DNA from: Arthrobacter sp. Soil782
GTDB lineage: Bacteria > Actinomycetota > Actinomycetes > Actinomycetales > Micrococcaceae
DNA length: 64,000 bases
Assembly: GCF_001428435.1 (NCBI RefSeq)
Contig: NZ_LMSO01000001.1
Location: forward strand, 521,486-585,485
Direction: 5' to 3'
A program made the position numbers and the translations under genes. Below, piece after piece: positions 9,191 through 17,121 of this stretch (positions within the stretch are counted from its first letter, which is position 1; the number at the start of each line of letters is the position of its first letter). The notes below the pieces were generated by a model, which saw nothing but the letters and a program-made list of their open reading frames with translations, was not told where the DNA came from and searched no databases.

Positions 9191-9374
9191 TTCACCCTGC
9201 TCGATTTCCCGCCAGATAGGCGACGCGATGATTCTGGATGCCTGTGAGGGGGTGCCAGCTCTCGAAGAGTATGCGTCGCGTCCGGCAAAGACAAGGGTCG
9301 AGCTGATTTTGCCTGTGGTCGACATTCCGACGTCGGATCCCCCCGGGGGCCAAGCGGTTGACCCGGCGAAACGC

Positions 9375-9863
9375 TCAGCCGGTGATGGTGAGCGGTTCTA
9401 TCCGCGCCGCGCAGGACACTCGTTGCAGCGGCACGTCAGCCTCGGACACACGATTATTCCGGCCGGTGTCATCACACCAGTCAACGTTATGCGGGTAAGC
9501 CTCAACCGCTGCTTTCCCTGTCGCGGCCTCTTCCGGGACCTCGAACGAATAGCTGAAGCCGCCGGCGTCGTTCATGGGTGCGGTTGTGTCGATAATCTTC
9601 CGGCCAAGTGAGTCGGTGACGATTACCTGAATTTCGGCGCTCCCTCCGTAGCGGGGATCGCACTCAGCATCCTGCGCGTGGACCGTCACCGTTTCGCCGA
9701 TTTCGACGGTTGACGGGCTCACCGAATGTGTGGGCGGCATGCAGGGCGGAGCGCCGGGGCCGAAAGTGCTGCACCCAGTCAGGGCGATACCCGCGCCGAT
9801 CAAGCCGGCCGCGAGCATCGCCGCTGACCGCCGGGTCAGTGTGTGGTGAGACGTTCGAGGCAT
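9375..9863 (-). CDS. Putative lipoprotein with Ig-like/beta-rich domain
   Basis: A secreted lipoprotein of about 162 residues. The signal peptide ends in a lipobox (ALTGC), and the mature protein begins with a Pro/Gly-rich linker. The body (SVSPSTVEIGETVTVHAQDAEC onward) looks like a small Ig-like beta-sandwich with paired cysteines. Function is not recognised. Two ATGs (9863 and 9869) fit the signal peptide; the frame extends further but adds a charged, unlikely leader. It lies just downstream of the coiled-coil protein at 9895-10581 on the same strand, with a 31-bp gap, so co-transcription is likely. Confidence 0.7.
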   Translation of the reverse strand: MPRTSHHTLTRRSAAMLAAGLIGAGIALTGCSTFGPGAPPCMPPTHSVSPSTVEIGETVTVHAQDAECDPRYGGSAEIQVIVTDSLGRKIIDTTAPMNDAGGFSYSFEVPEEAATGKAAVEAYPHNVDWCDDTGRNNRVSEADVPLQRVSCAARIEPLTITG

Positions 9864-9894
9864 CCCCATCTGACCATTATGGCGCTGATCCGCC

Positions 9895-10581
9895 CTATTG
9901 CTTCTGCCAGGCTCCGCAGCGTGTGGTGTTGAAGTCCTGCCCATCGACGAGTGTCACCGTGGGACGGCCGCCACCAGGGATGTCGTTCTGCTGTATGTCA
10001 TCGCCGTTGGTGCCGCTTGTGTAAATCGCCCAGTAGCAGGAAGAACCGACAGCTTCTTTCGTGCGGTACGTTCCCGGCTCTAGGTCGACACCAACCGTCC
10101 AAGTCCCCTCAGTGATCGTGTTGGCCGCCTGCTGAGCTTCGGCTCCAGCAACGGCTTCCTCGCGCTTTTTCACAGCGGCTTCGGCTGCTTTGACCTTTTC
10201 CTGTGCAGCTGCTGCTTCGGCTTCTCTTGCTTCAACCTCGGTGCGTTCGCTGTCTACGGCACGCTCGCGGTCCTTGATGTCCCCGAGCAGTTCTGCGTAT
10301 TTGCCGCGCACACCCTGGTAATCCTCTTCAAGGCTGCGCAGGGAAGCATCCAGCTCAGTCTTCTCGGAACTCAGGGACACATACTCATCACTCTGTGTCG
10401 GATCCGGCAGGACCGTCCCGAATGCAGCACCGCCACTGAAGAGGACGACGACGGCCGCACCGGCGGCGATCCATCGTGCCCTGGAGTTGGAGGCAACCCC
10501 CTTGGCGCGCGTCAGCGTTTCCCCCGGCGCAGCCGGGGATATGTCCTGGCCATCGTTGGCCGGAGTCTGTTCATCAGTCAT
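9895..10581 (-). CDS. Membrane-anchored coiled-coil protein with C-terminal beta domain
   Basis: A 228-residue protein with a short cytoplasmic N-terminus, one transmembrane helix (about residues 37-57) and a long Glu/Ala/Lys-rich coiled coil (about 70-155). A compact C-terminal domain follows (TWTVGVDLEPGTYRT, SSCYWAIY, NTTRCGAW). The C-terminal pattern, with two cysteines and a PGTYR motif, recurs in actinobacterial secreted proteins of unknown role; this is recalled, not searched. I chose the ATG at 10581 because AAAGGA precedes it at suitable spacing; the frame is open to 10824 without support. The lipoprotein gene at 9375-9863 follows closely. The topology suggests an envelope-associated function. 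Confidence 0.72.
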   Translation of the reverse strand: MTDEQTPANDGQDISPAAPGETLTRAKGVASNSRARWIAAGAAVVVLFSGGAAFGTVLPDPTQSDEYVSLSSEKTELDASLRSLEEDYQGVRGKYAELLGDIKDRERAVDSERTEVEAREAEAAAAQEKVKAAEAAVKKREEAVAGAEAQQAANTITEGTWTVGVDLEPGTYRTKEAVGSSCYWAIYTSGTNGDDIQQNDIPGGGRPTVTLVDGQDFNTTRCGAWQKQ

Positions 10582-10687
10582 GTCTGGTCGTCCTTTCATT
10601 GAGTCAGTCGGCGCAGTGCGCTCGTGAGTAGAAGGCCGGCCGCGGGATGGGAAACGCCCCCACCCATCTCCCATCCCGCGACCGGGG

Positions 10688-10834
10688 TCAGGGCACCCGT
10701 GTCCAGGTGGTGGTCTGGAACCGCCCGCACCGTGAACACGGCGGCAGAGCATCATCAGGATCGTTGAGCGTAATGGTGTGGCCGGATTCGTCTCGATAGG
10801 AGCCGATACCCGGCTTCTCTCCAATTGCGTACAT
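10688..10834 (-). CDS. 48-residue zinc-ribbon-like small protein
   Basis: A short ORF encoding 48 residues that begins MYAIGEKPGIGSYRDESGH and contains a single CSRCG knuckle (CxxC) near residue 33. An AGGAGAGG ribosome site lies directly upstream of the ATG at 10834, which strongly supports translation. The LPPCSRCG segment resembles half of a rubredoxin-type or zinc-ribbon knuckle, so it may bind zinc as a dimer. It is divergent from the restriction-modification operon starting at 10996, sharing its promoter region with the two inverted repeats. The next gene on the same strand is 106 bp downstream. I do not recognise the family. Confidence 0.6.
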   Translation of the reverse strand: MYAIGEKPGIGSYRDESGHTITLNDPDDALPPCSRCGRFQTTTWTRVP

Positions 10835-10895
10835 GGTGTTCCTCTCCTGTAGCTGTTGGGAGAAACGGTAGGGTCATTCCCTGCCCGCTCGTTAT

Positions 10896-10927
10896 GGACA
10901 GCTGATAACCGTTGTTATCAGCTGTCC
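10896..10927. promoter_or_regulatory. Perfect 14-bp-arm inverted repeat upstream of the hsd operon
   Basis: Arms 10896-10909 (GGACAGCTGATAAC) and 10914-10927 are exact reverse complements around a CGTT loop. The element lies between the divergent 48-residue gene and the restriction operon, just upstream of the promoter proposed at 10932-10959. It could be an operator for the HTH protein encoded first in the operon, or a small hairpin. Confidence 0.6.
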
Positions 10928-10931
10928 AAGA

Positions 10932-10959
10932 TTGGAAGGTCCCTTCCAGCACGTACACT
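10932..10959 (+). promoter_or_regulatory. Putative promoter of the hsd operon with overlapping inverted repeat
   Basis: A -35 candidate TTGGAA (10932-10937) and a -10 candidate TACACT (10954-10959) are separated by 16 bp. A second perfect inverted repeat (TGGAAGG, 10933-10939, and CCTTCCA, 10942-10948) covers the -35 element and the spacer. A protein bound there would block transcription, which suggests controlled expression of the restriction genes. Confidence 0.45.
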
Positions 10960-10995
10960 CAAAACCATCCAGCGGCGCGCCCGGGAAGGAGCAGC

Positions 10996-13026
10996 GTGAA
11001 CACCGAAACCCTGGAGCAGCGCATCACGCTCTCCGACGTTGCCCGGCTCGCCGGCGTGCAACGTCCGGTCGTTTCCATGTGGCGCAGCCGCAGCAAGGAC
11101 TCAGCCTTCCCTTTCCCGCCGGTGCGCGGGAACTCCAAGGGTCGTGAAGTTTTCGATGCCGGCGACGTGGTCGACTGGCTCACAGCCACAGGGCGGGGAA
11201 ACAACTCAAACGCAGTCGACGACGTCGGTGCCTTCACCTTCGCTGCCACCTTCCAAGCCTCTGAAGCGGCAGAGCTATCCGGGTGCACGGCGCTCATTAC
11301 CCTGCGGGAAGTGCTCGGGCACCCGCTCGCGGAAATGTCGGCTGCGGACCTCGTGGATGCAGCTGATGAGGTGGATCCGGACGACGCGTTCCTTTTCTCT
11401 GAAGTCCAGTTCCTGGAGCGGACAGGGAGCCTGATCCAAACTGCTGCTTACTGCGACAACCTGGTGCACGCGGCCTACAGCAACACGGCCGCTTTTGAAC
11501 AGCTGATCCAGGAGAAGCGTCGGTTGAATCTCCGCGAGCAGGCAGCAACTGCCCTGGCTCCAGGTGCTCTTGAACTCCTTGCCTCCTCAGCCCTCGAGCT
11601 CGGAAGCCCGGCGGCGGACGGCGTCCTGGTCGATCCGTTCGCGAGCGCCGGAGACGTACTCCCCGCCGTCCTTCGACGCGCACCGGAGGCAGCGCCGATC
11701 ACTGTGCTGAGCCCTCTCTTGGATGATCACGCGGTTCGTCTGGCACACCGGCGGTTGCGGCTGCACGGCGCCCTGCACCGGCCGCTCACCTCTGACCCGC
11801 TGGAATTCCAGGAAGGGTCCGTCATAGTGGCGCAGTTCCCCTCCGAGCGCGATCCCTCCATGACGCCGGCTGAGATGCTGGCGAAGGTCGAACTGCTTGT
11901 CGATGCCATGGACAACACCAACCGCGCACTGCTGGTCGCGCCGTCGTCGGTGCTGTCCGGCTCACTTCATAAGCGCAGCGAAGACCGCCGGCGCGCCGAC
12001 CTTTTGCGCTCCGGCCGGGTGCGGGCCGCTGTGACCCTTCCGCGCGGGTTGGTGCGGAACAAGCCGCGGCAGCAATACACGCTCTGGGTTCTCGGGCAGG
12101 ATCACCATGATGTTCCGCTCGCGGACCGGTGGACGCTGGTTGCGGATCTGACCGCTCACGCGCTCGACGACGTCGTCATCCAGGACCTTGTCGGCGACCT
12201 TGCAGCGGCGATGGGAAGCCGCCGGGACGTCTTTGCACACTCGTTTCGGTTCGGGCGGATCGTGCTAACCCGGTCGCTGCTGACCGCACGCGGATCACTG
12301 ACCGGCGCGGCGTTGAAGCCGCGGGGCGCAGCGAGCGATCCCGCAGGAGCGCTGGCCCGGATTGACGCGCTTGCCGAGCTGTTGCAGGACAAAGAGTCGC
12401 TGCAGGACCATCCCGGGCCGTCGCTGTCACTCACCGCTGCCGTGCGGAGCGGAGGGAGAGACCTGCCGCCGCTTCTGGTCGGAGACGCAATCGTAGCCAA
12501 GACCCTGCGGTATTTCCCCGGCAACCGGGTCCAGGGTGAACACGTCTCAGGAACCACCGGCGTCCGTTTGCTCGGTGTACCGGAACTGCTCGGGGAACTT
12601 GAGGCCGGAACCCGGCGTATCGGCCAGCTGGAGCTTGCTTCCACGTACCCATCGGCACGCCGGACGGAACCCGGCGACATCGTGTTCTGCACTTCGCCGC
12701 AAACTGCGGCGATGGTGGATGAGGAGGGTGGCGCCGTCGTCGTCTTTCCTGCCCGAGTGCTTCGAATCGATGAAGGCGATCCGGGCGGCCTGGTGCCGGA
12801 GCTGGTGGCCCATGCGCTCCGCTGCGGCAAGGGCCCCGACTGGCGGAGTCGGGCGGTGCGCCGCGTGTCGGACGCGCAGCGGGAGCGGGTGCGGGCGGTG
12901 TTGGGCAGACTGGAGCAGGAGAAGCGCCGGGCGCAGGAGCGGCTGGCCCGGATCGAAGAGTTGGCCGGTCTGGTCCTGAAAACGGACGGCATTGAGTTTA
13001 CGGATATCGAAGAGAGCGGAAGGTAG
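10996..13026 (+). CDS. HTH / degenerate N6-methylase / TRD-like fusion protein of the type I RM operon
   Basis: A 676-residue protein starting at the GTG at 10996 (AAGGAG 4 nt upstream). Residues 8-60 form a DNA-binding helix-turn-helix (TLSDVARLAGVQRPVVSMW). Residues about 170-450 follow the fold order of HsdM-type N6-adenine methylases, but key motifs are altered. Motif I reads VDPFASAGD (212-220) in place of DPxxGSGG, and the NPPF position reads QFPS (280-283). The C-terminal part (about 500-676) resembles a target-recognition domain (RTEPGDIVF) followed by a charged coiled coil. It lies 6 bp before hsdM. I infer a catalytically dead, DNA-binding or regulatory subunit. A divergent but active enzyme is the alternative. 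Confidence 0.75.
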   Translation: MNTETLEQRITLSDVARLAGVQRPVVSMWRSRSKDSAFPFPPVRGNSKGREVFDAGDVVDWLTATGRGNNSNAVDDVGAFTFAATFQASEAAELSGCTALITLREVLGHPLAEMSAADLVDAADEVDPDDAFLFSEVQFLERTGSLIQTAAYCDNLVHAAYSNTAAFEQLIQEKRRLNLREQAATALAPGALELLASSALELGSPAADGVLVDPFASAGDVLPAVLRRAPEAAPITVLSPLLDDHAVRLAHRRLRLHGALHRPLTSDPLEFQEGSVIVAQFPSERDPSMTPAEMLAKVELLVDAMDNTNRALLVAPSSVLSGSLHKRSEDRRRADLLRSGRVRAAVTLPRGLVRNKPRQQYTLWVLGQDHHDVPLADRWTLVADLTAHALDDVVIQDLVGDLAAAMGSRRDVFAHSFRFGRIVLTRSLLTARGSLTGAALKPRGAASDPAGALARIDALAELLQDKESLQDHPGPSLSLTAAVRSGGRDLPPLLVGDAIVAKTLRYFPGNRVQGEHVSGTTGVRLLGVPELLGELEAGTRRIGQLELASTYPSARRTEPGDIVFCTSPQTAAMVDEEGGAVVVFPARVLRIDEGDPGGLVPELVAHALRCGKGPDWRSRAVRRVSDAQRERVRAVLGRLEQEKRRAQERLARIEELAGLVLKTDGIEFTDIEESGR

Positions 13027-13032
13027 GGCCTG

Positions 13033-14640
13033 GTGCCACCGAAGAAGAAGGTCGACGCAACGCCGTCCACCATGAAGGAACTGAAGGACACGCTGTGGAA
13101 GGCGGCTGACAAGCTGCGCGGCTCAATGGATGCGTCCCAGTACAAGGACGTGATTCTGGGGCTGGTGTTCCTGAAGTATGTGTCGGACGCGTTCGAGGAG
13201 CGGCGGGGACAGATTGCTGCTGAACTGACGGCCGAGGGTTTCGATGAGTCGCAGATCGGGGACCTGCTCGACGACGTCGACGAGTACACCGGCCGTGGCG
13301 TCTTCTGGGTTCCGGCGGAGGCACGCTGGCAGTTCCTGGCCGAAAATGCGAAGGGGCTGCCGGCGTTTGACGGTGCTCCCGCGAAGTCGATCGGTCAGCT
13401 GATCGATGAGGCGATGGACGCCGTCATGACAGCCAACCCGTCGCTCGCTGCGACGCTGCCGAAGCTGTACAACCGGGACAATGTGGACCAGCGGCGGCTG
13501 GGCGAGCTGCTGGACCTGTTCAATTCGGCGCGGTTCACCGGGCAGGGCGCCACGAAGGCGCGGGACCTGCTCGGTGAGGTGTACGAGTACTTCCTCGAGA
13601 AGTTCGCCCGTGCCGAGGGCAAGCGGGGCGGGGAGTTCTACACACCGGCCGGCGTCGTGCGTGTGCTGGTGGAGGTGTTGGAGCCGGACCATGGCCGGGT
13701 GTATGACCCGTGCTGTGGTTCGGGCGGCATGTTTGTGCAGACGGAGAAGTTCCTGGAGTCGCACAAAAAAGAGGGCTCCAACATCTCCGTGTACGGGCAG
13801 GAGCTGAACGAGCGCACCTGGCGGATGGCGAAGATGAACCTTGCCATCCATGGGTTGAACGGAAATCTGGCGTCGCGGTGGGGTGACACGTTCGCGCGGG
13901 ATCAGCATCCCGATCTGCAGGCCGATTTCATCATGGCGAACCCACCGTTCAACATCAAGGACTGGGCGCGGTCGGAGAGCGACCCGCGCTGGAAGTTCGG
14001 CGTCCCGCCGGCCGGTAACGCGAACTATGCGTGGATTCAGCACATCATTTCGAAGCTGGCGCCGGGCGGCAGCGCGGGTGTGGTGATGGCGAATGGCTCG
14101 ATGTCGTCGAACTCAGGCGGTGAGGGTGATATTCGGGCGCAGCTTGTGGAGGCTGATCTGGTCTCCTGTATGGTGGCGTTGCCGACGCAGCTGTTCCGTT
14201 CGACCGGCATTCCCGTGTGCCTCTGGTTCTTTGCGAAGGACAAGAGTTCCGGTGCAGTTGACCGGTCAGGCGAGGTGCTGTTCATCGACGCGCGGAACCT
14301 GGGTTACATGGTCGATAGGGCCGAGCGTGCGCTGTCGGATGAGGACATCGCGAAGATTGCGAATGCGTACCACTCCTGGCGCGGGTCCCCTTCCGCTGTT
14401 TCATCCGGCCTTGAGTACGACGACGAGCCCGGCTTCTGCAAGTCCGTTTCGTTGGCGGAGATCAAGGCCGCGGATTACGCGTTGACGCCGGGCCGGTATG
14501 TCGGTGCGGCTGAGATCGCTGATGATGGCGAGCCGATCGAGGAGAAGATCGACCGGCTGAAGAAGGAGCTGTTCGAGCAGTTCGACGAGTCGGAGCGGTT
14601 AGCGGCTGTGGTGCGGGAGCAGTTGGGGAGGGTTTCGTGA
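13033..14640 (+). CDS. hsdM: Type I restriction-modification methylase subunit HsdM
   Basis: N6-adenine DNA methyltransferase of 535 residues, the modification subunit of a type I system. The N-terminal helical HsdM domain (about 15-170) is followed by the SAM-binding domain with motif I DPCCGSGG (225-232) and the catalytic NPPF (303-306). A helical C-terminus follows that normally contacts HsdS. The GTG start at 13033 is preceded by GGAAGG and AGGGCC. It lies 6 bp after the fusion gene, and its TGA overlaps the GTG of hsdS by 4 bp (GTGA). All catalytic motifs are intact, so the system is probably active in modification. Confidence 0.96.
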   Translation: MPPKKKVDATPSTMKELKDTLWKAADKLRGSMDASQYKDVILGLVFLKYVSDAFEERRGQIAAELTAEGFDESQIGDLLDDVDEYTGRGVFWVPAEARWQFLAENAKGLPAFDGAPAKSIGQLIDEAMDAVMTANPSLAATLPKLYNRDNVDQRRLGELLDLFNSARFTGQGATKARDLLGEVYEYFLEKFARAEGKRGGEFYTPAGVVRVLVEVLEPDHGRVYDPCCGSGGMFVQTEKFLESHKKEGSNISVYGQELNERTWRMAKMNLAIHGLNGNLASRWGDTFARDQHPDLQADFIMANPPFNIKDWARSESDPRWKFGVPPAGNANYAWIQHIISKLAPGGSAGVVMANGSMSSNSGGEGDIRAQLVEADLVSCMVALPTQLFRSTGIPVCLWFFAKDKSSGAVDRSGEVLFIDARNLGYMVDRAERALSDEDIAKIANAYHSWRGSPSAVSSGLEYDDEPGFCKSVSLAEIKAADYALTPGRYVGAAEIADDGEPIEEKIDRLKKELFEQFDESERLAAVVREQLGRVS

Positions 14641-15824
14641 GGACTATCCGCACGATCGAGGAAGTGTGCACCCAGATCGTCGATTGCGAGCACAAGACAG
14701 CGCCGCTTGACCCTGAGGGCGAATATTTCGCGGTTGGCACACCTGCCATGCGGGGAAACGCGATCAATTACGAAGAATCCCGGAGGATCTCGAAGGACAC
14801 GTTCATAAGATGGACCCGCAGAATGGCTCCGCAGCAGGGCGACCTCCTGTTTGCTCGCGAGGCTCCGGTAGGACCAATCGTGATGATTCCCGACACGGGC
14901 AACATCGCTCCGGGACAGCGCACAATGCTTTTGAGGCCAGACCCCGAGCAGATCGACAGCCGGTTTCTCTATTACCTGCTGACCTCTCCCAGACAGCAAG
15001 AACTACTTCTTTCCCAAGCATCCGGTTCCACGGTCGCCCACCTCAATGTTGCCGATGTTCGTGCGTTCGAGCTCCCCCCGTTGCCTTCCGTTGACGAACA
15101 ACGTGCTATCGCGGAGGTACTGGGCGCGCTCGACGACAAGATCGCCGCCAACACCAAGCTCGCGTCTACTTCCGCAGATCTCGCTGGCCTCATTTACGAC
15201 ACTGCTGTCTCGTCTCGAGAGACGCAACCGATGAGCCACGTACTCACGCCGATTCTAGGCGGGACCCCTCCACGGGCCAACCCTGCCTACTGGGAAGAGG
15301 AGTATCTTTGGGCATCCGCTCGGGACGTTACGTCGGCGCCCTTCGGCATGATCGTGGACACCGCCGAAAAGATATCGAACGCTGCGGCGACGACCACCAA
15401 GGCAAAGCCTCTTCCCCTCGGGAGTGTCATTCTTACCGCGCGTGGAACAGTAGGTGCAGTAGCCCGGCTAGCGGTCCCGTCGTCGTTCAATCAGTCATGC
15501 TACGGATTTGTACCGGATGCCTTACCGCCTGGAATTCTCTACTTTTCAATCCTTCGAGCGACGCAGCGAGCCAAGGCGATTGCGCACGGATCTGTATTTG
15601 ACACCATCACCATGAAAACGTTCGATCACCTTGATATTCCCGTCTTGTGCGAGACCTCGGTCGAGACGTTGGAGTCTAGGATTGGACCGCTTCTGGATGT
15701 CATTTCCGAAGCAGTCAAGGAGAACGCAACTCTCGCCAACACCCGGGATGCTCTCCTCCCTCAGCTCATGTCTGGCAGGCTACGAGTGAAGGATGTCGCC
15801 GACGTCGTCGGGAGTCTCGTGTGA
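14637..15824 (+). CDS. hsdS: Type I restriction-modification specificity subunit HsdS
   Basis: DNA-recognition subunit of 395 residues with two target-recognition domains, about 1-150 and 195-340. Each is followed by the conserved helical spacer (LPPLPSVDEQRAIAEVLGALDDKIAANTKL and the LPQLMSGRL end region). The PxxxEQxxIxxxLxxLDxKI pattern of HsdS is clear after the first TRD. The start GTG overlaps hsdM. The TRD parts have less biased, lower-GC codon use than the flanking genes, as expected for rapidly exchanged recognition modules. Its recognition sequence cannot be deduced here. Confidence 0.94.
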   Translation: MRTIRTIEEVCTQIVDCEHKTAPLDPEGEYFAVGTPAMRGNAINYEESRRISKDTFIRWTRRMAPQQGDLLFAREAPVGPIVMIPDTGNIAPGQRTMLLRPDPEQIDSRFLYYLLTSPRQQELLLSQASGSTVAHLNVADVRAFELPPLPSVDEQRAIAEVLGALDDKIAANTKLASTSADLAGLIYDTAVSSRETQPMSHVLTPILGGTPPRANPAYWEEEYLWASARDVTSAPFGMIVDTAEKISNAAATTTKAKPLPLGSVILTARGTVGAVARLAVPSSFNQSCYGFVPDALPPGILYFSILRATQRAKAIAHGSVFDTITMKTFDHLDIPVLCETSVETLESRIGPLLDVISEAVKENATLANTRDALLPQLMSGRLRVKDVADVVGSLV

Positions 15825-16001
15825 ATCCCTTCCAGCACAAAAACTGCCCGAAGGTGCAGGGTCTCGCCGGTTCGAAGCGGCGATCCTGCACCTGCGGGAC
15901 TTTTCTGAGCACTAAGTGGCCGTATATCCAACCCTGGAAGTGTCAGAACCGCGGGATAGCTTCGGAGAATCCACCGCGGATTCCTTCGAATGGAGACGCT
16001 C

Positions 16002-17105
16002 ATGACCGCCCCTGAGAACAACTCGACCAACACCGCTTCGGAAGCGCCGGCGTCCTTTCCGGCAACGCCCGCGCGAGCGACGATGCCCCACTGGTACCCG
16101 GAGCTACTTGACACCATCACCGGGCGCATTGCCGCCGGGCGCACGAAAGCGATCACGGCAGCTAATCAGGAGCTTGCAGCGACGTACTGGGACATCGGAC
16201 ACGAGATCCTTCAGCGACAGAACGCTGAAGGATGGGGCGCAAAGATCATCGCTCGGCTGTCGACTGACATGCGCGAGAAGTTCCCAGATGCCAAGGGCTT
16301 CTCGCCACGGAATCTCAAATATATGCGGACCTTCGCCGACAGCTGGACGCTAGAAGCAATTGTGCAAGCACCACTTGCACAATTGCCGTGGTACCACCAC
16401 GTCGCACTGCTTGAAAAGCTGGACCACCCTGACACGCGGCTTTGGTACGCCGGCAAGGCCGTCGAAGAAGGCTGGTCGCGGAACGTCCTTGTCCACCAGA
16501 TCGAGAGCCGCCTGTACGAGCGCTCCGGTAAGGCTGTCACCAACTTCAAGGCGACCCTGCCGCCGTCGGACTCGGATCTTGCCCAGCAGCTAACAAAGGA
16601 TCCGTACGTCTTCGACTTCGTCGCGATGACTGATCGGCGAAATGAGTCGGAGCTCCAACACCAACTGGTGCATCACGTTCAAAAGTTCCTGCTGGAGCTG
16701 GGCCAGGGTTTCGCCTTCGTAGGCGAACAGGTACGGCTGGTAATTGGGGGCGACGAGTTCTTTGCCGACCTGCTGTTCTACAACTTCAGGGTGCGCTCTT
16801 TCGTTGTAATCGAGCTCAAGGCTGGCAAATTTAACCCCAGCTACCTGGGTCAACTCGGCATGTACATGGCCGCCGTCGATGACCTGCTTGCGCACCCGGA
16901 CGACAAGCCCACGATCGGTCTACTGCTCTGCAAGGAGAAGAACAACGTCGTAGCCGAGTATGCGCTCCAGGGTTACTCAGCGCCGATTGGTGTGGCTGAA
17001 TGGGAAGCAGAGATCGTGGAGTCGCTTCCTGAAGAGTTCGCCTCGAGCCTGCCAAGCGTCGAACAACTGGAATCGGAATTGGCCGACGACGGTCCACCAG
17101 CATGA
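16002..17105 (+). CDS. DUF1016 / YhcG-type PD-(D/E)xK nuclease-domain protein
   Basis: A 367-residue protein of the DUF1016 (YhcG-like) family. The N-terminal DUF1016 helical domain (about 25-170: ITAANQELAATYWDIGHEI, LPWYHHVALLEKL) is followed by a PD-(D/E)xK-like nuclease fold. Its likely catalytic residues are Asp256 (FFADLLFY), Glu271 and Lys273 (IELKAGKF). I chose the ATG at 16002 because GGAG lies 6 nt before it; an in-frame ATG at 15990 overlaps that site. It sits between hsdS and hsdR on the same strand, 177 bp after hsdS and 16 bp before hsdR. DUF1016 genes are known neighbours of type I loci. An accessory nuclease or defence role is inferred. Confidence 0.88.
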   Translation: MTAPENNSTNTASEAPASFPATPARATMPHWYPELLDTITGRIAAGRTKAITAANQELAATYWDIGHEILQRQNAEGWGAKIIARLSTDMREKFPDAKGFSPRNLKYMRTFADSWTLEAIVQAPLAQLPWYHHVALLEKLDHPDTRLWYAGKAVEEGWSRNVLVHQIESRLYERSGKAVTNFKATLPPSDSDLAQQLTKDPYVFDFVAMTDRRNESELQHQLVHHVQKFLLELGQGFAFVGEQVRLVIGGDEFFADLLFYNFRVRSFVVIELKAGKFNPSYLGQLGMYMAAVDDLLAHPDDKPTIGLLLCKEKNNVVAEYALQGYSAPIGVAEWEAEIVESLPEEFASSLPSVEQLESELADDGPPA

Positions 17106-17121
17106 TCATCAGGGGGAACAG

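Noticed and set aside
15821-16015. 64-codon frame overlapping the hsdS stop
   Set aside because: No ribosome site, unusual composition, and it runs into the start of the DUF1016 gene. The GTGTGA junction alone is not enough.
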